Source of the DNA: Thermoactinospora rubra
GTDB lineage: Bacteria > Actinomycetota > Actinomycetes > Streptosporangiales > Streptosporangiaceae
Direction: 5' to 3'
DNA: 64,000 nt
Assembly (NCBI RefSeq): GCF_002093975.1
Contig: NZ_KZ084329.1
Location: 1,596 to 65,595, forward strand
In this document: positions 36,578-46,833 of the stretch, one piece after another
Layout: every line of letters begins with the position of its first letter
How positions within the stretch are numbered: position 1 is the stretch's first letter
The notes under the pieces: model-generated
Seen by the model: only the letters and a program-made list of their open reading frames with translations
What the model was told of the DNA's origin: nothing
Databases searched by the model: none
Program-made: the position numbers and the translations under genes

Positions 36578-37021
36578 ATGACAGACAACCGGCACACGCG
36601 CAGGGCAGTGATCGCGGGCCTGGGAGCGGGCGGCCTGGCCGTGACGCTCGCCGCCTGCGGCGGGGATTCGACGGACACGGCGGCGGCACAGCCTTCCCAG
36701 GGCTCGCCGTCGTCCCCCGCCCCGCAGGCGGCGGGCGGATCGCTGACCACGACCAGCGAGATCCCCGTCGGCGGGGCCAAGGTCTTCAAGGAGCAGAAGG
36801 TCGTGGTCGCGCAGCCGACCGAGGGGCAGTTCAAGGCGTTCAGCGCCGCGTGCACGCACCAGGGCTGCACGGTGGCCGACGCCTCGAACGGCCAGATCGT
36901 CTGCCCGTGCCACGGCAGCGCCTTCGCCATCGCCGACGGCTCGGTCCTCAAGGGCCCGGCCACCAAGCCGCTGCCCGAACAGCCCATCAAGGTCGAGGGC
37001 GACTCCATCTCCCTGGCCTGA
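36578..37021 (+). CDS. Tat-exported Rieske [2Fe-2S] lipoprotein 3
   Basis: A 147-residue Rieske paralogue. R8-R9 ('HTRRAVIAGLGAGG') and a lipobox at C27 ('TLAAC') precede a Ser/Pro/Ala linker and the domain motifs CTHQGC (C92, H94, C97) and CPCHGSAF (C109, C111, H112). I chose ATG 36578 since it gives a normal Tat n-region matching copy 2; the upstream ATG 36554 adds eight residues. Neither has a strong ribosome-binding site. It follows copy 2 by 31 bp and is probably co-transcribed with it. Confidence 0.86.
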   Translation: MTDNRHTRRAVIAGLGAGGLAVTLAACGGDSTDTAAAQPSQGSPSSPAPQAAGGSLTTTSEIPVGGAKVFKEQKVVVAQPTEGQFKAFSAACTHQGCTVADASNGQIVCPCHGSAFAIADGSVLKGPATKPLPEQPIKVEGDSISLA

Positions 37022-37127
37022 CCTCTCCTCCACCCACCTGTGCGGCCACTACGGCGGTCAGCAACGCTCCTACGCCAGCCACCGATACGGCGACCAGGCA
37101 GCACTCGTACCTCAACCACTGAGGGGT

Positions 37128-37152
37128 GCCTCGGGCGTTCCACGCCCGAGGC
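37128..37152 (+). terminator. hairpin terminator after the Rieske genes
   Basis: A perfect 11-bp stem GCCTCGGGCGT/ACGCCCGAGGC with loop TCC and no T tail. It lies about 107 nt after the last Rieske stop. Confidence 0.65.
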
Positions 37153-37189
37153 TGCGAGGGGCGCGGCTCGCTCTGGACTGAGGAGGGTA

Positions 37190-37271
37190 AGGGCGCCCCG
37201 GCGCCCTCACCCGACGAGGGAAGAGTGAGCCTTCCCGGCGCCCCGAGCTCGTCGCAGCCGAAGGCTGCGAC
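37190..37271 (+). promoter_or_regulatory. three further inverted repeats in the uvrC leader
   Basis: In sequence: AGGGCGCC-CC-GGCGCCCT (37190-37207), GGGAAG-N7-CTTCCC (37218-37236) and GTCGCAGCC-GAA-GGCTGCGAC (37251-37271). The last is a 9-bp stem with a GAA loop ending 9 nt before the uvrC GTG start, which leaves little room for a ribosome-binding site. Possible structured 5' UTR; the function is unknown. Confidence 0.45.
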
Positions 37272-37280
37272 AATAAGCGC

Positions 37281-39182
37281 GTGTTGAGTTTTCGGCCCAA
37301 GCCGGGCTCCATTCCCGACTCCCCCGGGGTCTACAGGTTCAAAGACGCCGCCCAGCGGGTCATCTACGTGGGCAAGGCCAAGAGTCTCCGGCAGCGGCTG
37401 AACTCCTACTTCGCCGACTTCGCCGGCCTGCACCCGCGCACCCAGACCATGCTGTCCACGGCGGCGTCGGTCGACTGGACCGTCGTCGGCACCGAGGTCG
37501 AGGCGCTCCAGCTGGAGTACTCCTGGATCAAGGAGTTCGACCCGCGCTTCAACGTCAAGTACCGCGACGACAAGTCCTACCCCTACCTGGCCGTGACGCT
37601 GAGCGAGGAGTTCCCGCGGGTCCAGGTGATGCGCGGGGCGCGGAAGAAGGGCAACCGCCACTTCGGCCCCTACTCCCACGCCTGGGCCATCCGCGAGACG
37701 GTCGACCTGCTGCTGCGGGTCTTCCCGGTGCGCACGTGCAGCTCGGGGGTGTTCAAGCGGGCCGGGCAGATCGGCCGTCCCTGCCTGCTCGGCTACATCG
37801 ACAAGTGCTCCGCGCCGTGCGTGGGCCGGGTGACCCCCGAGGAGCACCGCAAGATTGCCGAGGACTTCTGCGACTTCATGGCGGGCAACACCGGCCGCTT
37901 CATCAAGCGGCTGGAGAGGCAGATGCGGGAGGCGGCCGCCGAGCAGGAGTACGAGCGGGCGGCCCGGCTGCGCGACGACATCCAGGCGTTGCAGCGGGCG
38001 CTGGAGAAGCAGGCCGTGGTGCTGGGCGAGGCGACCGACGCGGACGTGATCGCGCTGGCCGAGGACCAGCTGGAGGCCGCCGTCCAGGTGTTCTACGTGC
38101 GGGGCGGGCGCATCCGCGGCCAGCGCGGCTGGGTGGTGGACAAGGTGGAGGAGACCACCCCCGGCGAGCTGGTGGAGCACTTCCTGCTGCAGATCTACGC
38201 CGACGCCGAGATCCCTCGCGAGGTCCTCGTCCCCGCGCTGCCGCCGGATGCGGAAGCCGTACAGGAGCTGCTGGCAGAGCAGCGCAAGGGCCGTGTCGAG
38301 CTGCGGGTGCCGCAGCGCGGCGACAAGAAGGCGCTGATGGAGACCGTCGAGCGCAACGCCAGGGAGGCGCTGGCCCAGCACAAGATCAGGCGCGCGAGCG
38401 ACCTGACCACCCGCAGCCGGGCGCTGCAGGAGATCGCCGACGCCCTGGAGCTGGACCAGGCGCCGCTGCGCATCGAGTGCTACGACGTCTCCCACCTGCA
38501 GGGCGAGAACGTGGTGGCCTCCATGGTGGTCTTCGAGGACGGCCTGGCGCGCAAGAGCGAGTACCGGCGCTTCGCCATCAAGGCCGCCGAGGGCGACGTG
38601 GCCTCGATCCACGAGGTGATCACCCGGCGGTTCAAGCGCTACCTGGAGGAGCGCTCGGCCACCGGCGAGATCGCCGCGGCCGACGACTTGGGGCCCATCG
38701 ACCCAGAGACCGGCAAGCCGCGCAAGTTCGCCTACCCGCCCAACCTGGTGGTCGTCGACGGGGGCCCGGCCCAGGCGGCGGCCGCCCAGCGGGCCCTGGA
38801 CGAGCTGGGCATCGACGACGTCAGCGTGTGCGGCCTGGCCAAGCGGCTGGAGGAGGTGTGGCTGCCCGGCGAGGACCAGCCGGTCATCATGCCGCGCTCC
38901 AGCGAGGGCCTCTACCTTCTGCAACGGGTTCGTGACGAGGCGCACAGGTTCGCCATCAACTACCATCGGACCAAGAGGGCCAAGAGCGTCAAGGAGAGCG
39001 CGCTCGACGCGGTTCCCGGGCTCGGCCCCGCGCGCAGGCAGGCGTTGCTCAAGCACTTCGGATCCGTCAAGCGGCTGCGGGAGGCCGACGTCGCCGAGAT
39101 CCAGCAGGTCCAGGGCATCGGCCCCGCGCTCGCCGAGGTCATCGTGTCGACTCTGAAGGGGGAGGGCCGTGAGCGAACGTAG
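37281..39182 (+). CDS. uvrC: excinuclease ABC subunit C
   Basis: A 633-residue dual-incision nuclease of nucleotide excision repair. The N-terminal GIY-YIG domain reads '[20 protein letters not shown]', a Cys set '[20 protein letters not shown]' then '[10 protein letters not shown]' follows, the UVR UvrB-binding motif lies near residues 205-240, the RNase H-like domain contains '[20 protein letters not shown]' and '[10 protein letters not shown]', and the tail has helix-hairpin-helix repeats ('[18 protein letters not shown]'). It starts GTG 37281 and overlaps rapZ by 14 nt. uvrC-rapZ-glmR-whiA is a conserved actinobacterial order. Confidence 0.96.
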   Translation: MLSFRPKPGSIPDSPGVYRFKDAAQRVIYVGKAKSLRQRLNSYFADFAGLHPRTQTMLSTAASVDWTVVGTEVEALQLEYSWIKEFDPRFNVKYRDDKSYPYLAVTLSEEFPRVQVMRGARKKGNRHFGPYSHAWAIRETVDLLLRVFPVRTCSSGVFKRAGQIGRPCLLGYIDKCSAPCVGRVTPEEHRKIAEDFCDFMAGNTGRFIKRLERQMREAAAEQEYERAARLRDDIQALQRALEKQAVVLGEATDADVIALAEDQLEAAVQVFYVRGGRIRGQRGWVVDKVEETTPGELVEHFLLQIYADAEIPREVLVPALPPDAEAVQELLAEQRKGRVELRVPQRGDKKALMETVERNAREALAQHKIRRASDLTTRSRALQEIADALELDQAPLRIECYDVSHLQGENVVASMVVFEDGLARKSEYRRFAIKAAEGDVASIHEVITRRFKRYLEERSATGEIAAADDLGPIDPETGKPRKFAYPPNLVVVDGGPAQAAAAQRALDELGIDDVSVCGLAKRLEEVWLPGEDQPVIMPRSSEGLYLLQRVRDEAHRFAINYHRTKRAKSVKESALDAVPGLGPARRQALLKHFGSVKRLREADVAEIQQVQGIGPALAEVIVSTLKGEGRERT

Positions 39183-40041
39183 CGATCCTGCGTTCGTCAT
39201 CGTCACCGGCATGTCCGGGGCGGGACGGAGCACGGCCGCCAAGGCCCTGGAGGACATCGGCTGGTTCGTGATCGACAACCTGCCGCCGGGCCTGCTGTTC
39301 GCCATGGCGGAGGAGGCCGGCCGGGTCAAGCTGGCCGCCGACAAGGTCGCCGCCGTCGTCGACGTGCGCAGCCTGGCCTTCACCACCGACCTCAACGCCG
39401 CCATCGAGGAGCTGGAGGGCCGGGGCGTCCCGGTCCGGGTGGCCTTCCTGGAGGCCAGCGACGAGGAGCTGGTGCGGCGTTTCGAGAACGTGCGGCGCCC
39501 CCACCCGCTGCAGGGCGACGGGCGGCTGGTCGACGGCATCGCCCGCGAGCGGGGCATCCTGCGCGAGGTGCGCGCCAACGCCGACCTGGTCATCGACACC
39601 TCCTCGCTCAACGTCCACGAGCTGCGCAACAAGATCGTCTCCTTCTTCGGCGGCGACCAGCGTCCCGGCCTGCGGCTCAACGTCGTCTCCTTCGGCTTCA
39701 AGTACGGCCTGCCGGTCGACGCCGACCTGGTGGTCGACTGCCGGTTCCTGCCCAACCCGCACTGGGTGCCCGAGCTGCGCCCGATGAACGGCCTGGAGGC
39801 CCCGGTGCGCGACTACGTGCTGGGGCAGCGCGGCGCCAAGGAGTTCCTCGACGCCTACGAGGAGGTGCTGCGGGTCGTGGCCACCGGCTACCAGCGGGAG
39901 GGCAAGAGCTACGCGACCCTGGCCGTCGGCTGCACCGGCGGCAAGCACCGCAGCGTCGCGATGGCCGAGCAGATCGCCGCCCGGCTGCGCGACCGCGGCA
40001 TGGACGTCCAGGTGACCCATCGGGATGTGGGGCGCGAGTGA
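39169..40041 (+). CDS. rapZ: RapZ/YvcJ family RNase adaptor-like P-loop protein
   Basis: A 290-residue nucleotide-binding protein. The Walker A is '[18 protein letters not shown]', with Arg in place of the usual Lys. The N-domain has '[13 protein letters not shown]'; the C-domain keeps '[20 protein letters not shown]', 'NPHW' and '[12 protein letters not shown]'. In E. coli RapZ governs GlmS through small RNAs; in Gram-positives the role is less clear but linked to cell-wall precursor metabolism. The GTG start overlaps uvrC; the stop overlaps glmR by 4 nt. Confidence 0.93.
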   Translation: MSERSDPAFVIVTGMSGAGRSTAAKALEDIGWFVIDNLPPGLLFAMAEEAGRVKLAADKVAAVVDVRSLAFTTDLNAAIEELEGRGVPVRVAFLEASDEELVRRFENVRRPHPLQGDGRLVDGIARERGILREVRANADLVIDTSSLNVHELRNKIVSFFGGDQRPGLRLNVVSFGFKYGLPVDADLVVDCRFLPNPHWVPELRPMNGLEAPVRDYVLGQRGAKEFLDAYEEVLRVVATGYQREGKSYATLAVGCTGGKHRSVAMAEQIAARLRDRGMDVQVTHRDVGRE

Positions 40042-41072
40042 CCGATGAGCGTCACGGCCCGGCCCTCCCCCCGCATGTTGGGCCGGCGCCGGGGGGCGCG
40101 GCTTCGCCGTACCCCGGCGGATCTCGGAGCGAGGGGGCGGGCGGCGGGCCGAAGGTGGTCGCGCTGGGCGGCGGGCACGGCCTGTATGCGTCCCTGTCGG
40201 CCCTCAGGATGGTCACGCGCGACCTGACGGCCATCGTCACGGTGGCCGACGACGGGGGCTCCAGCGGGCGTCTCAGGCGCGAGCTGGGCGTCCTGCCGCC
40301 GGGGGACCTGCGCATGGCCCTGGCCGCGCTGTGCGGCGACGACGAGTGGGGCAGCACCTGGAGCGAGGTGGTCCAGCACCGCTTCAGGAGCGAGGGAGAG
40401 CTCCACGGCCACGCGGTCGGCAACCTGCTGATCGTGGCGCTGTGGGAGCTGCTGGGCGACACGGTGGCCGGGCTGGACTGGGTCGGGCGGCTGCTGGGCG
40501 CCCACGGCCGCGTGCTGCCGATGGCCTCGGTCCCGCTCGACATCGTCGCGGAGGTGGAGCTGGAGGGGCGCATGTCGACCGTGCGCGGGCAGGTGGCCTG
40601 CGCGCTCACCCCCGGCAGGGTGCAGTCGATCTCCCTCGTTCCGCGTGACCCGCCGGCGCCGCCGGAGGCCATCGAGGCCGTGCTGGAGGCCGACTGGGTG
40701 GTGTTCGGGCCGGGCTCGTGGTTCACCAGCGTGCTGCCGCACCTGATGGTGCCCGAGCTGGCGCGGGCGCTGCACCTGACCAGGGCCCGGCGGCTGGTCA
40801 CGCTCAACCTGGCCCCCCAGCCGGGCGAGACCGACGACTTCTCGCCGCAGCAGCACCTGGAGGTGCTCAGGCAGCACGCGCCGGAGCTGGCCATCGACGT
40901 GGTGCTGGCCGACACCGGCGTGGTCGACGACCGCGACGCGCTGGAGAAGGCGGCCGCCGCGATGGGGGCGGGCCTGGTCATGTCGGACGTCGCCGCCGAA
41001 GACGGGTCGCCCCGGCATGATCCACGACGTCTCGCCTCCGTCCTGGCCGAGATTTTCCTCCAGAAGCGGTGA
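40038..41072 (+). CDS. glmR: GlmR/YvcK/CofD-like gluconeogenesis factor
   Basis: A 344-residue UDP-sugar-sensing protein of the YvcK/CofD-like family. After a Pro/Gly-rich N-terminal stretch (about 38 residues) come 'VVALGGGHGLYASLSALR', 'IVTVADDGGSSGRLRRELG', 'HAVGNLLIVALWELLG' and 'GPGSWFTSVLPHLMVPELA'. YvcK/GlmR binds UDP-GlcNAc and helps partition carbon into the cell wall; the actinobacterial member is phosphorylated by PknB-type kinases in mycobacteria (CuvA). The GTG start overlaps the rapZ stop (GTGA). Confidence 0.92.
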   Translation: MTDERHGPALPPHVGPAPGGAASPYPGGSRSEGAGGGPKVVALGGGHGLYASLSALRMVTRDLTAIVTVADDGGSSGRLRRELGVLPPGDLRMALAALCGDDEWGSTWSEVVQHRFRSEGELHGHAVGNLLIVALWELLGDTVAGLDWVGRLLGAHGRVLPMASVPLDIVAEVELEGRMSTVRGQVACALTPGRVQSISLVPRDPPAPPEAIEAVLEADWVVFGPGSWFTSVLPHLMVPELARALHLTRARRLVTLNLAPQPGETDDFSPQQHLEVLRQHAPELAIDVVLADTGVVDDRDALEKAAAAMGAGLVMSDVAAEDGSPRHDPRRLASVLAEIFLQKR

Positions 41073-41157
41073 TCCTGGCCCAGGAAGCGCCATGGGCGGA
41101 CCGAAGGTGCGGCAGACTGCTGGCAAGCCGGTCTGGATGGGGGAGGACTGAACGCTT

Positions 41158-42138
41158 ATGGCGATGACGGGTGTGGTGAAGGACGAGCTGAGCCGCCTGC
41201 CGGTGCTGAAGCCCTGCTGCCGCAAGGCGGAGGTCTCCACGCTGCTGCGGTTCGCGAGCGGGCTGCACCTGGTGGGCGGGCGCATCGTGATCGAGGCCGA
41301 GCTCGACACCAACGCCACCGCACGGCGGCTGATCAAGGACATCGGCGAGGTGTTCGGCCACAAGGCCGAGGTCATGGTGCTGGCGCCGGCGGGGCTGCGC
41401 AAGGGCTCGCGCTACGTCGTGCGGGTCTACAAGGACGGCGAGGCGCTGGCCAGGCAGACCGGCCTGATCGACAACCACGGGCGCCCGGTGCGCGGGCTGC
41501 CGCGCCAGGTGGTGGCGGGGGCGGCGTGTGATTCCGAGGCCGCCTGGCGGGGGGCGTTCCTGGCGCACGGCTCGCTCACCGAGCCGGGCCGGTCGATGTC
41601 GCTGGAGGTCACCTGCCCGGGCCCGGAGGCCGCGCTGGCGCTGGTGGGGGCGGCGCGGCGGCTGAAGATCCACGCCAAGGCGCGCGAGGTGCGCGGGGTG
41701 GACCGGGTCGTGGTGCGCGACGGCGACGCCATCAGCGCGCTGCTGACGCGGCTGGGCGCGCACGACAGCGTGCTGGCCTGGGAGGAGCGGCGGATGCGCC
41801 GCGAGGTGCGGGCCACCGCCAACCGGCTGGCCAACTTCGACGACGCCAACCTGCGCCGCTCGGCGCGGGCCGCGGTGGCGGCCGGGGCGCGGGTGCAGCG
41901 GGCGCTGGAGATCCTGGGCGACGACGCGCCCGAGCACCTGGTGACGGCCGGGCGGCTGCGCGTGGAGCACAAGCAGGCCTCTCTGGAGGAGCTGGGCCAG
42001 CTCGCCGACCCGCCGCTGACCAAGGACGCCATCGCGGGCCGCATCCGCCGCCTGCTGGCCATGGCCGACAAGCGCGCCGCCGACCTGGGCATCCCCAACA
42101 CGGAGGCGAACCTGACCGCCGAGATGCTCGCCCCCTGA
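41158..42138 (+). CDS. whiA: sporulation/division transcription factor WhiA
   Basis: A 326-residue DNA-binding protein, length as in Streptomyces. The N-terminal two-thirds has the LAGLIDADG-like fold ('[15 protein letters not shown]', '[15 protein letters not shown]', '[15 protein letters not shown]'), and the C-terminus is a WhiA-type HTH ('[20 protein letters not shown]'-like, '[20 protein letters not shown]'). WhiA works with WhiB to start sporulation septation in Streptomyces. Its presence with sapA-like domains suits a sporulating organism. GGGGGAGGA lies 11 nt before ATG 41158; ATG 41164 is possible. Confidence 0.94.
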   Translation: MAMTGVVKDELSRLPVLKPCCRKAEVSTLLRFASGLHLVGGRIVIEAELDTNATARRLIKDIGEVFGHKAEVMVLAPAGLRKGSRYVVRVYKDGEALARQTGLIDNHGRPVRGLPRQVVAGAACDSEAAWRGAFLAHGSLTEPGRSMSLEVTCPGPEAALALVGAARRLKIHAKAREVRGVDRVVVRDGDAISALLTRLGAHDSVLAWEERRMRREVRATANRLANFDDANLRRSARAAVAAGARVQRALEILGDDAPEHLVTAGRLRVEHKQASLEELGQLADPPLTKDAIAGRIRRLLAMADKRAADLGIPNTEANLTAEMLAP

Positions 42139-42174
42139 CCGATCGTCTTCCGGTACGGCCGTGCCGGGGCGGCG

Positions 42175-42846
42175 TCAGTCCTGGCGGGGGGTGAACAGGT
42201 CGCCGGGCTGGGCGGTGGCGGGACGGGGCGGGACGACGGGCTCGAAGGCGCCCCGATACTCGGCGTCGTCCTCCTCGACCGCCGGCTCGGAGGCGGAGGC
42301 GCCGCGCTCGGCGTCCACGGCGTCCACGGCGTCCACGGCCGCGTCGTCGCGGGCGCGCAGGCGCAGCACGCGCCGCAGGACCAGGAGGAAGGCCGTGGCC
42401 CCAGCGAGGGCCGCCAGCGTCCACAGCGTCCAGGCCTTCTTGGGCGGTTCGGCGACCCACTGGCGGGCCACCTCAGCGAAGACCGCGGCCAGCTCGGCGG
42501 CGTCGCCGGGCTGGGGCCGGCCGCCCACGGGGTACACGGTGCCCTGCGCGGAGTCGAGCGTGACGGCGGCGAGCACGCCCAGCGCGCCGGCGGCGCCGCC
42601 GTACAGGAAGGCCAGCGGCGGGAGGAGCAGGCTGCGCGGCCGGACCGCGCACAGGGCCAGCCCGACGAGGAGCCCGGTGAGCAGGGCGAGGCCGCCGTGG
42701 AACGGCCAGCCGTCGGCGAAGCGGACCACCGCGCGGGGGAGGCGGTCGTCGAACCACAGTGCCGCTCCCGTGGCCGCCGCCCCGGCCAGCGTCGCGACAA
42801 AGCCGACCACCAAGCCGGCGGCAAGTCCGGATCGCCGAGAAGGCAT
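42175..42846 (-). CDS. membrane protein of unknown function
   Basis: A 223-residue protein with about four membrane helices: residues 8-30 ('GLVVGFVATLAGAAATGAAL'), about 51-69, 75-95 and 141-160. The loop between helices 3 and 4 (about 97-138) would be extracytoplasmic, and the cytoplasmic tail is acidic with a 9-bp tandem repeat giving VDAVDAVDA. I do not recognise the family. The start is ATG 42846. It diverges from gap and converges with whiA (36 bp between, no strong terminator). Confidence 0.65.
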   Translation of the reverse strand: MPSRRSGLAAGLVVGFVATLAGAAATGAALWFDDRLPRAVVRFADGWPFHGGLALLTGLLVGLALCAVRPRSLLLPPLAFLYGGAAGALGVLAAVTLDSAQGTVYPVGGRPQPGDAAELAAVFAEVARQWVAEPPKKAWTLWTLAALAGATAFLLVLRRVLRLRARDDAAVDAVDAVDAERGASASEPAVEEDDAEYRGAFEPVVPPRPATAQPGDLFTPRQD

Positions 42847-42976
42847 GCGTCCCCCAGAGTCTCCCCGTTTTACTCTGACGAGTGGGGCACTTTACTTCAT
42901 GGCCGCAAATCTCGTCCAAAGAACGAGGTGAAAGAGATGGGCCCTGAAGAGGTCTAAACCAATCCTGTTCCGATAG

Positions 42977-44032
<1,056 letters not shown>

Positions 44033-44034
44033 CC

Positions 44035-45222
44035 ATGCGCACGATCGACGATCTCGACGTGAAGGGGCGGCGCGTGCTGGTGCGCGCCGACCTCAACGTG
44101 CCGCTCGAGGACGGGCGGATCACCGACGACGGGCGCATCCGCGCCTCCGTGCCGACCATCAGGGCCCTGCTCGGCCGGGGCGCCAAGGTGATCGTCTGCG
44201 CGCACCTGGGCCGCCCCAAGGGCCGGCCCAAGCCGGAGTACTCCCTGCGTCCCGTCGCCGCCCGCCTGGGCGAGCTGCTGGGCCGCGAGGTCGCCTTCGC
44301 GACCGACGTGGTGGGCGAGTCCGCCCAGGCCACGGTGCGCGGCCTGGAGGACGGCCAGGTGGCGCTGCTGGAGAACCTGCGCTACGAGCCGGGCGAGGAG
44401 TCCAAGGACGACGCGGAACGGCAGGCCTTCGCCCAGCGGCTCGCGGAGCTCGCCGAGCTGTACGTGGGCGACGGGTTCGGCGCGGTGCACCGCAGGCACG
44501 CCAGCGTCTACGACGTGCCCAGGCTGCTGCCGCACGCGGCGGGCGGGCTGGTCGTGGCCGAGGTGGAGGTGCTGCGCAAGCTGACCGAGCACCCCGAGCG
44601 CCCCTACGTGGTCGTGCTCGGCGGCGCGAAGGTCTCCGACAAGCTGGGCGTCATCGCCAACCTGCTGACCAAGGTCGACCGGCTGCTCATCGGCGGCGGC
44701 ATGGCCTACACCTTCCTCAAGGCGCAGGGCCACGAGGTCGGCCGGTCGCTGCTGCAGGAGGACCAGCTCGACGACGTGCGCGGCTTCCTCAACGAGGCGG
44801 CCAAGCGCGGCGTGGAGCTCGTGCTGCCGGTCGACGTGCTGGCGGCCACGCACTTCGCCGAGGACGCGCCGCACGAGGTGGTCGACGCCACGGCCATCCC
44901 GGCCGACCGGCAGGGGCTCGACATCGGCCCGCGCACCCGCGAGCTGTTCGCGGGCAGGCTGGCCGACGCCCGCACGGTGTTCTGGAACGGCCCGATGGGC
45001 GTCTTCGAGTTCGAGGCGTTCTCGGGCGGCACGCGGGCGATCGCCGAGGCGCTGGTCACGTCCGAGGCGTTCACCGTGGTGGGCGGCGGCGACTCGGCGG
45101 CGGCCGTCCGCAAGCTGGGCCTGCCGGAGGACGGCTTCTCGCACATCTCCACCGGAGGCGGTGCGAGCCTGGAATACCTGGAGGGCAAGACCCTCCCCGG
45201 ACTCGCCGCACTGGAGGAGTAG
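44035..45222 (+). CDS. pgk: phosphoglycerate kinase
   Basis: A 395-residue glycolytic kinase that makes ATP from 1,3-bisphosphoglycerate. Signature '[19 protein letters not shown]' (in two parts), '[17 protein letters not shown]', '[15 protein letters not shown]', '[15 protein letters not shown]' and '[15 protein letters not shown]', with the phosphate-binding '[10 protein letters not shown]' near the end. ATG 44035 matches the usual N-terminus; a GTG at 44029 that overlaps the gap stop is an alternative adding two residues. Two nt separate it from tpiA. Confidence 0.95.
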   Translation: MRTIDDLDVKGRRVLVRADLNVPLEDGRITDDGRIRASVPTIRALLGRGAKVIVCAHLGRPKGRPKPEYSLRPVAARLGELLGREVAFATDVVGESAQATVRGLEDGQVALLENLRYEPGEESKDDAERQAFAQRLAELAELYVGDGFGAVHRRHASVYDVPRLLPHAAGGLVVAEVEVLRKLTEHPERPYVVVLGGAKVSDKLGVIANLLTKVDRLLIGGGMAYTFLKAQGHEVGRSLLQEDQLDDVRGFLNEAAKRGVELVLPVDVLAATHFAEDAPHEVVDATAIPADRQGLDIGPRTRELFAGRLADARTVFWNGPMGVFEFEAFSGGTRAIAEALVTSEAFTVVGGGDSAAAVRKLGLPEDGFSHISTGGGASLEYLEGKTLPGLAALEE

Positions 45223-45224
45223 CC

Positions 45225-46001
45225 GTGCGCAAGCCGCTCATGGCCGGCAACTGGAAGATGAACCTCAACCACCTCGAGGCCATCGCCCTGGTGCAGAAGC
45301 TGGCCTTCGCCCTGACGGACAAGGACTTCGACAACGTCGAGGTGGCGGTGCTGCCGCCGTACACCGACCTGCGCAGCGTGCAGACCCTGGTCGACGGGGA
45401 CAGGCTGCGCATCGTGTACGGCGCGCAGGACCTGTCCGCCCACGACGCCGGCGCCTACACCGGCGAGATCTCCGGCGCGATGCTGGCCAAGCTCGGCTGC
45501 ACCTACGTGGTGGTGGGGCACTCGGAGCGCCGGCAGTACCACGGCGAGGACGACGCCCTGGTCAACGCCAAGGTCCACGCCGCGCTGCGGCACTCGCTCA
45601 CGCCGATCCTGTGCGTGGGCGAGGCGCTGCCGATCCGCCAGGCCGGCGGCCACGTGGCCTTCACGGTCTCCCAGCTCGACGGTGCGCTGCGCAAGGTGAC
45701 CGCGGAGCAGGCACAATCGGTGGTGGTGGCCTACGAGCCGGTGTGGGCGATCGGCACCGGCGAGGTGGCCACGCCCGAGGACGCCCAGGAGGTCTGCGAG
45801 GCGCTGCGCAGGCGACTCGCCGAGCTGTACGACCCCCAGGTGGCCGATGGTATCCGTATCCTGTACGGAGGCTCGGTGAAGTCCGGCAACATCGCGGGGA
45901 TCATGGCTCAGCCCGACGTCGACGGCGCGCTCGTGGGCGGCGCGAGCATCGACGCGGGGGAGTTCGTGAAGATCTGCCGGTTCACCGAAATGTCGGGCTA
46001 A
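45225..46001 (+). CDS. tpiA: triosephosphate isomerase
   Basis: A 258-residue TIM-barrel enzyme that interconverts dihydroxyacetone phosphate and glyceraldehyde 3-phosphate. Catalytic Lys is in '[10 protein letters not shown]', His in '[10 protein letters not shown]', Glu in '[12 protein letters not shown]'; phosphate-binding '[12 protein letters not shown]' and 'ALVGGASID' follow. GTG 45225 with GGAGGAG just upstream in pgk. Last gene of the glycolytic operon. After the stop a TTGACA at 46025 may promote secG. Confidence 0.96.
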   Translation: MRKPLMAGNWKMNLNHLEAIALVQKLAFALTDKDFDNVEVAVLPPYTDLRSVQTLVDGDRLRIVYGAQDLSAHDAGAYTGEISGAMLAKLGCTYVVVGHSERRQYHGEDDALVNAKVHAALRHSLTPILCVGEALPIRQAGGHVAFTVSQLDGALRKVTAEQAQSVVVAYEPVWAIGTGEVATPEDAQEVCEALRRRLAELYDPQVADGIRILYGGSVKSGNIAGIMAQPDVDGALVGGASIDAGEFVKICRFTEMSG

Positions 46002-46100
46002 CCATGACATATCGGAGGCGCGACTTGACAACAGGTCGTACCCTCTAGAAGCAAGTTTGAATCGTCACGCAGTCCAGAGCACCGAAAGAACAGGTCTACC

Positions 46101-46331
46101 GTGGTCATTGGAATCTCCATCGCCCTGATCCTGGCGAGCTTGCTCATGATCCTGCTCGTCCTGCTCCACAAGGGCAAGGGCGGCGGTCTGTCCGACATGT
46201 TCGGCGGCGGCTTCTCGTCGAACTTCGGGGGTTCCTCGGTGGTCGAGCGCAACCTCGACCGGCTCACCGTCATCACGGGCGCGGTCTGGCTGGTCTGCAT
46301 CATCGCTCTGGGCCTGCTGCTCAAGCCGTAG
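46101..46331 (+). CDS. secG: preprotein translocase subunit SecG
   Basis: A 76-residue membrane protein with two helices (residues about 2-22 'VIGISIALILASLLMILLVL' and 54-74) joined by the conserved cytosolic loop 'HKGKGGGLSDMFGGG', the hallmark of SecG. It assists SecYE in protein export. The start is GTG 46101. The gene sits in the conserved tpiA-secG-rbpA order. A TTGACA lies 75 nt upstream, but the matching -10 is poor. Confidence 0.93.
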   Translation: MVIGISIALILASLLMILLVLLHKGKGGGLSDMFGGGFSSNFGGSSVVERNLDRLTVITGAVWLVCIIALGLLLKP

Positions 46332-46407
46332 GCAGCGCAGGTTCGCACGCGCGTGACAGTGATTCTTCCCCCGTGTCCCGCGGGGCGTTCGAGCGAGGAG
46401 TTCATCC

Positions 46408-46752
46408 GTGGGTAGTGGCAACGCGATCCGTGGCAGCCGGGTAGGCGCGGGCCCGATGGGCGAGGCCGAGCGCGGCGAGGCCGCCCCCAGAGTGCGGGTC
46501 TCGTTCTGGTGCGCGAACATGCACGAGACGCGCCCCAGTTTCGCCAGCGACGCGGCGATCCCCGAGCTGTGGGACTGCCCGCGCTGCGGCCTGCCCGCCG
46601 GTCAGGACCAGTCCAATCCGCCTGCGCCGCCGAAGAACGAGCCCTACAAGACGCATCTGGCGTACGTCAAGGAGCGCAGGAGCGACAAGGACGGCAAGGC
46701 CATCCTCGAAGAGGCGCTGGAGCGGCTGCGCATGAACAAGAGCCCCTGGTGA
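46408..46752 (+). CDS. rbpA: RNA polymerase-binding protein RbpA
   Basis: A 114-residue actinobacteria-specific factor that binds the RNA polymerase beta/sigma region and stabilises the open complex with the principal sigma factor; it raises rifampicin tolerance. Typical sequence: 'AIRGSRVGAGPMGEAERGE', 'VSFWCANMHETRP', 'LWDCPRCGLPAGQD' and the sigma-interacting C-terminus 'EEALERLRM'. GTG 46408 with GAGGAG nine nt upstream. A strong terminator follows. Confidence 0.95.
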   Translation: MGSGNAIRGSRVGAGPMGEAERGEAAPRVRVSFWCANMHETRPSFASDAAIPELWDCPRCGLPAGQDQSNPPAPPKNEPYKTHLAYVKERRSDKDGKAILEEALERLRMNKSPW

Positions 46753-46766
46753 CCGGCGGCTGACCG

Positions 46767-46794
46767 GCCCCCGCCGATCTTCGGCGGGGGCTTT
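46767..46794 (+). terminator. rho-independent terminator after rbpA
   Basis: An 11-bp perfect stem GCCCCCGCCGA/TCGGCGGGGGC with a TCT loop, followed by TTT, starting 15 nt after the rbpA stop. Confidence 0.9.
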
Positions 46795-46833
46795 CGCCGT
46801 ATCGCGCCTTTTGGGGTGGTACGGCCGTGCACA

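Noticed and set aside
36987-37120. Short hydrophobic minus-strand peptide (CCLVAVSVAGVGALLTAVVA) between the Rieske genes and uvrC
   Set aside because: It starts only with TTG, lacks a ribosome-binding site and continues into the antisense of the Rieske gene; could be chance.
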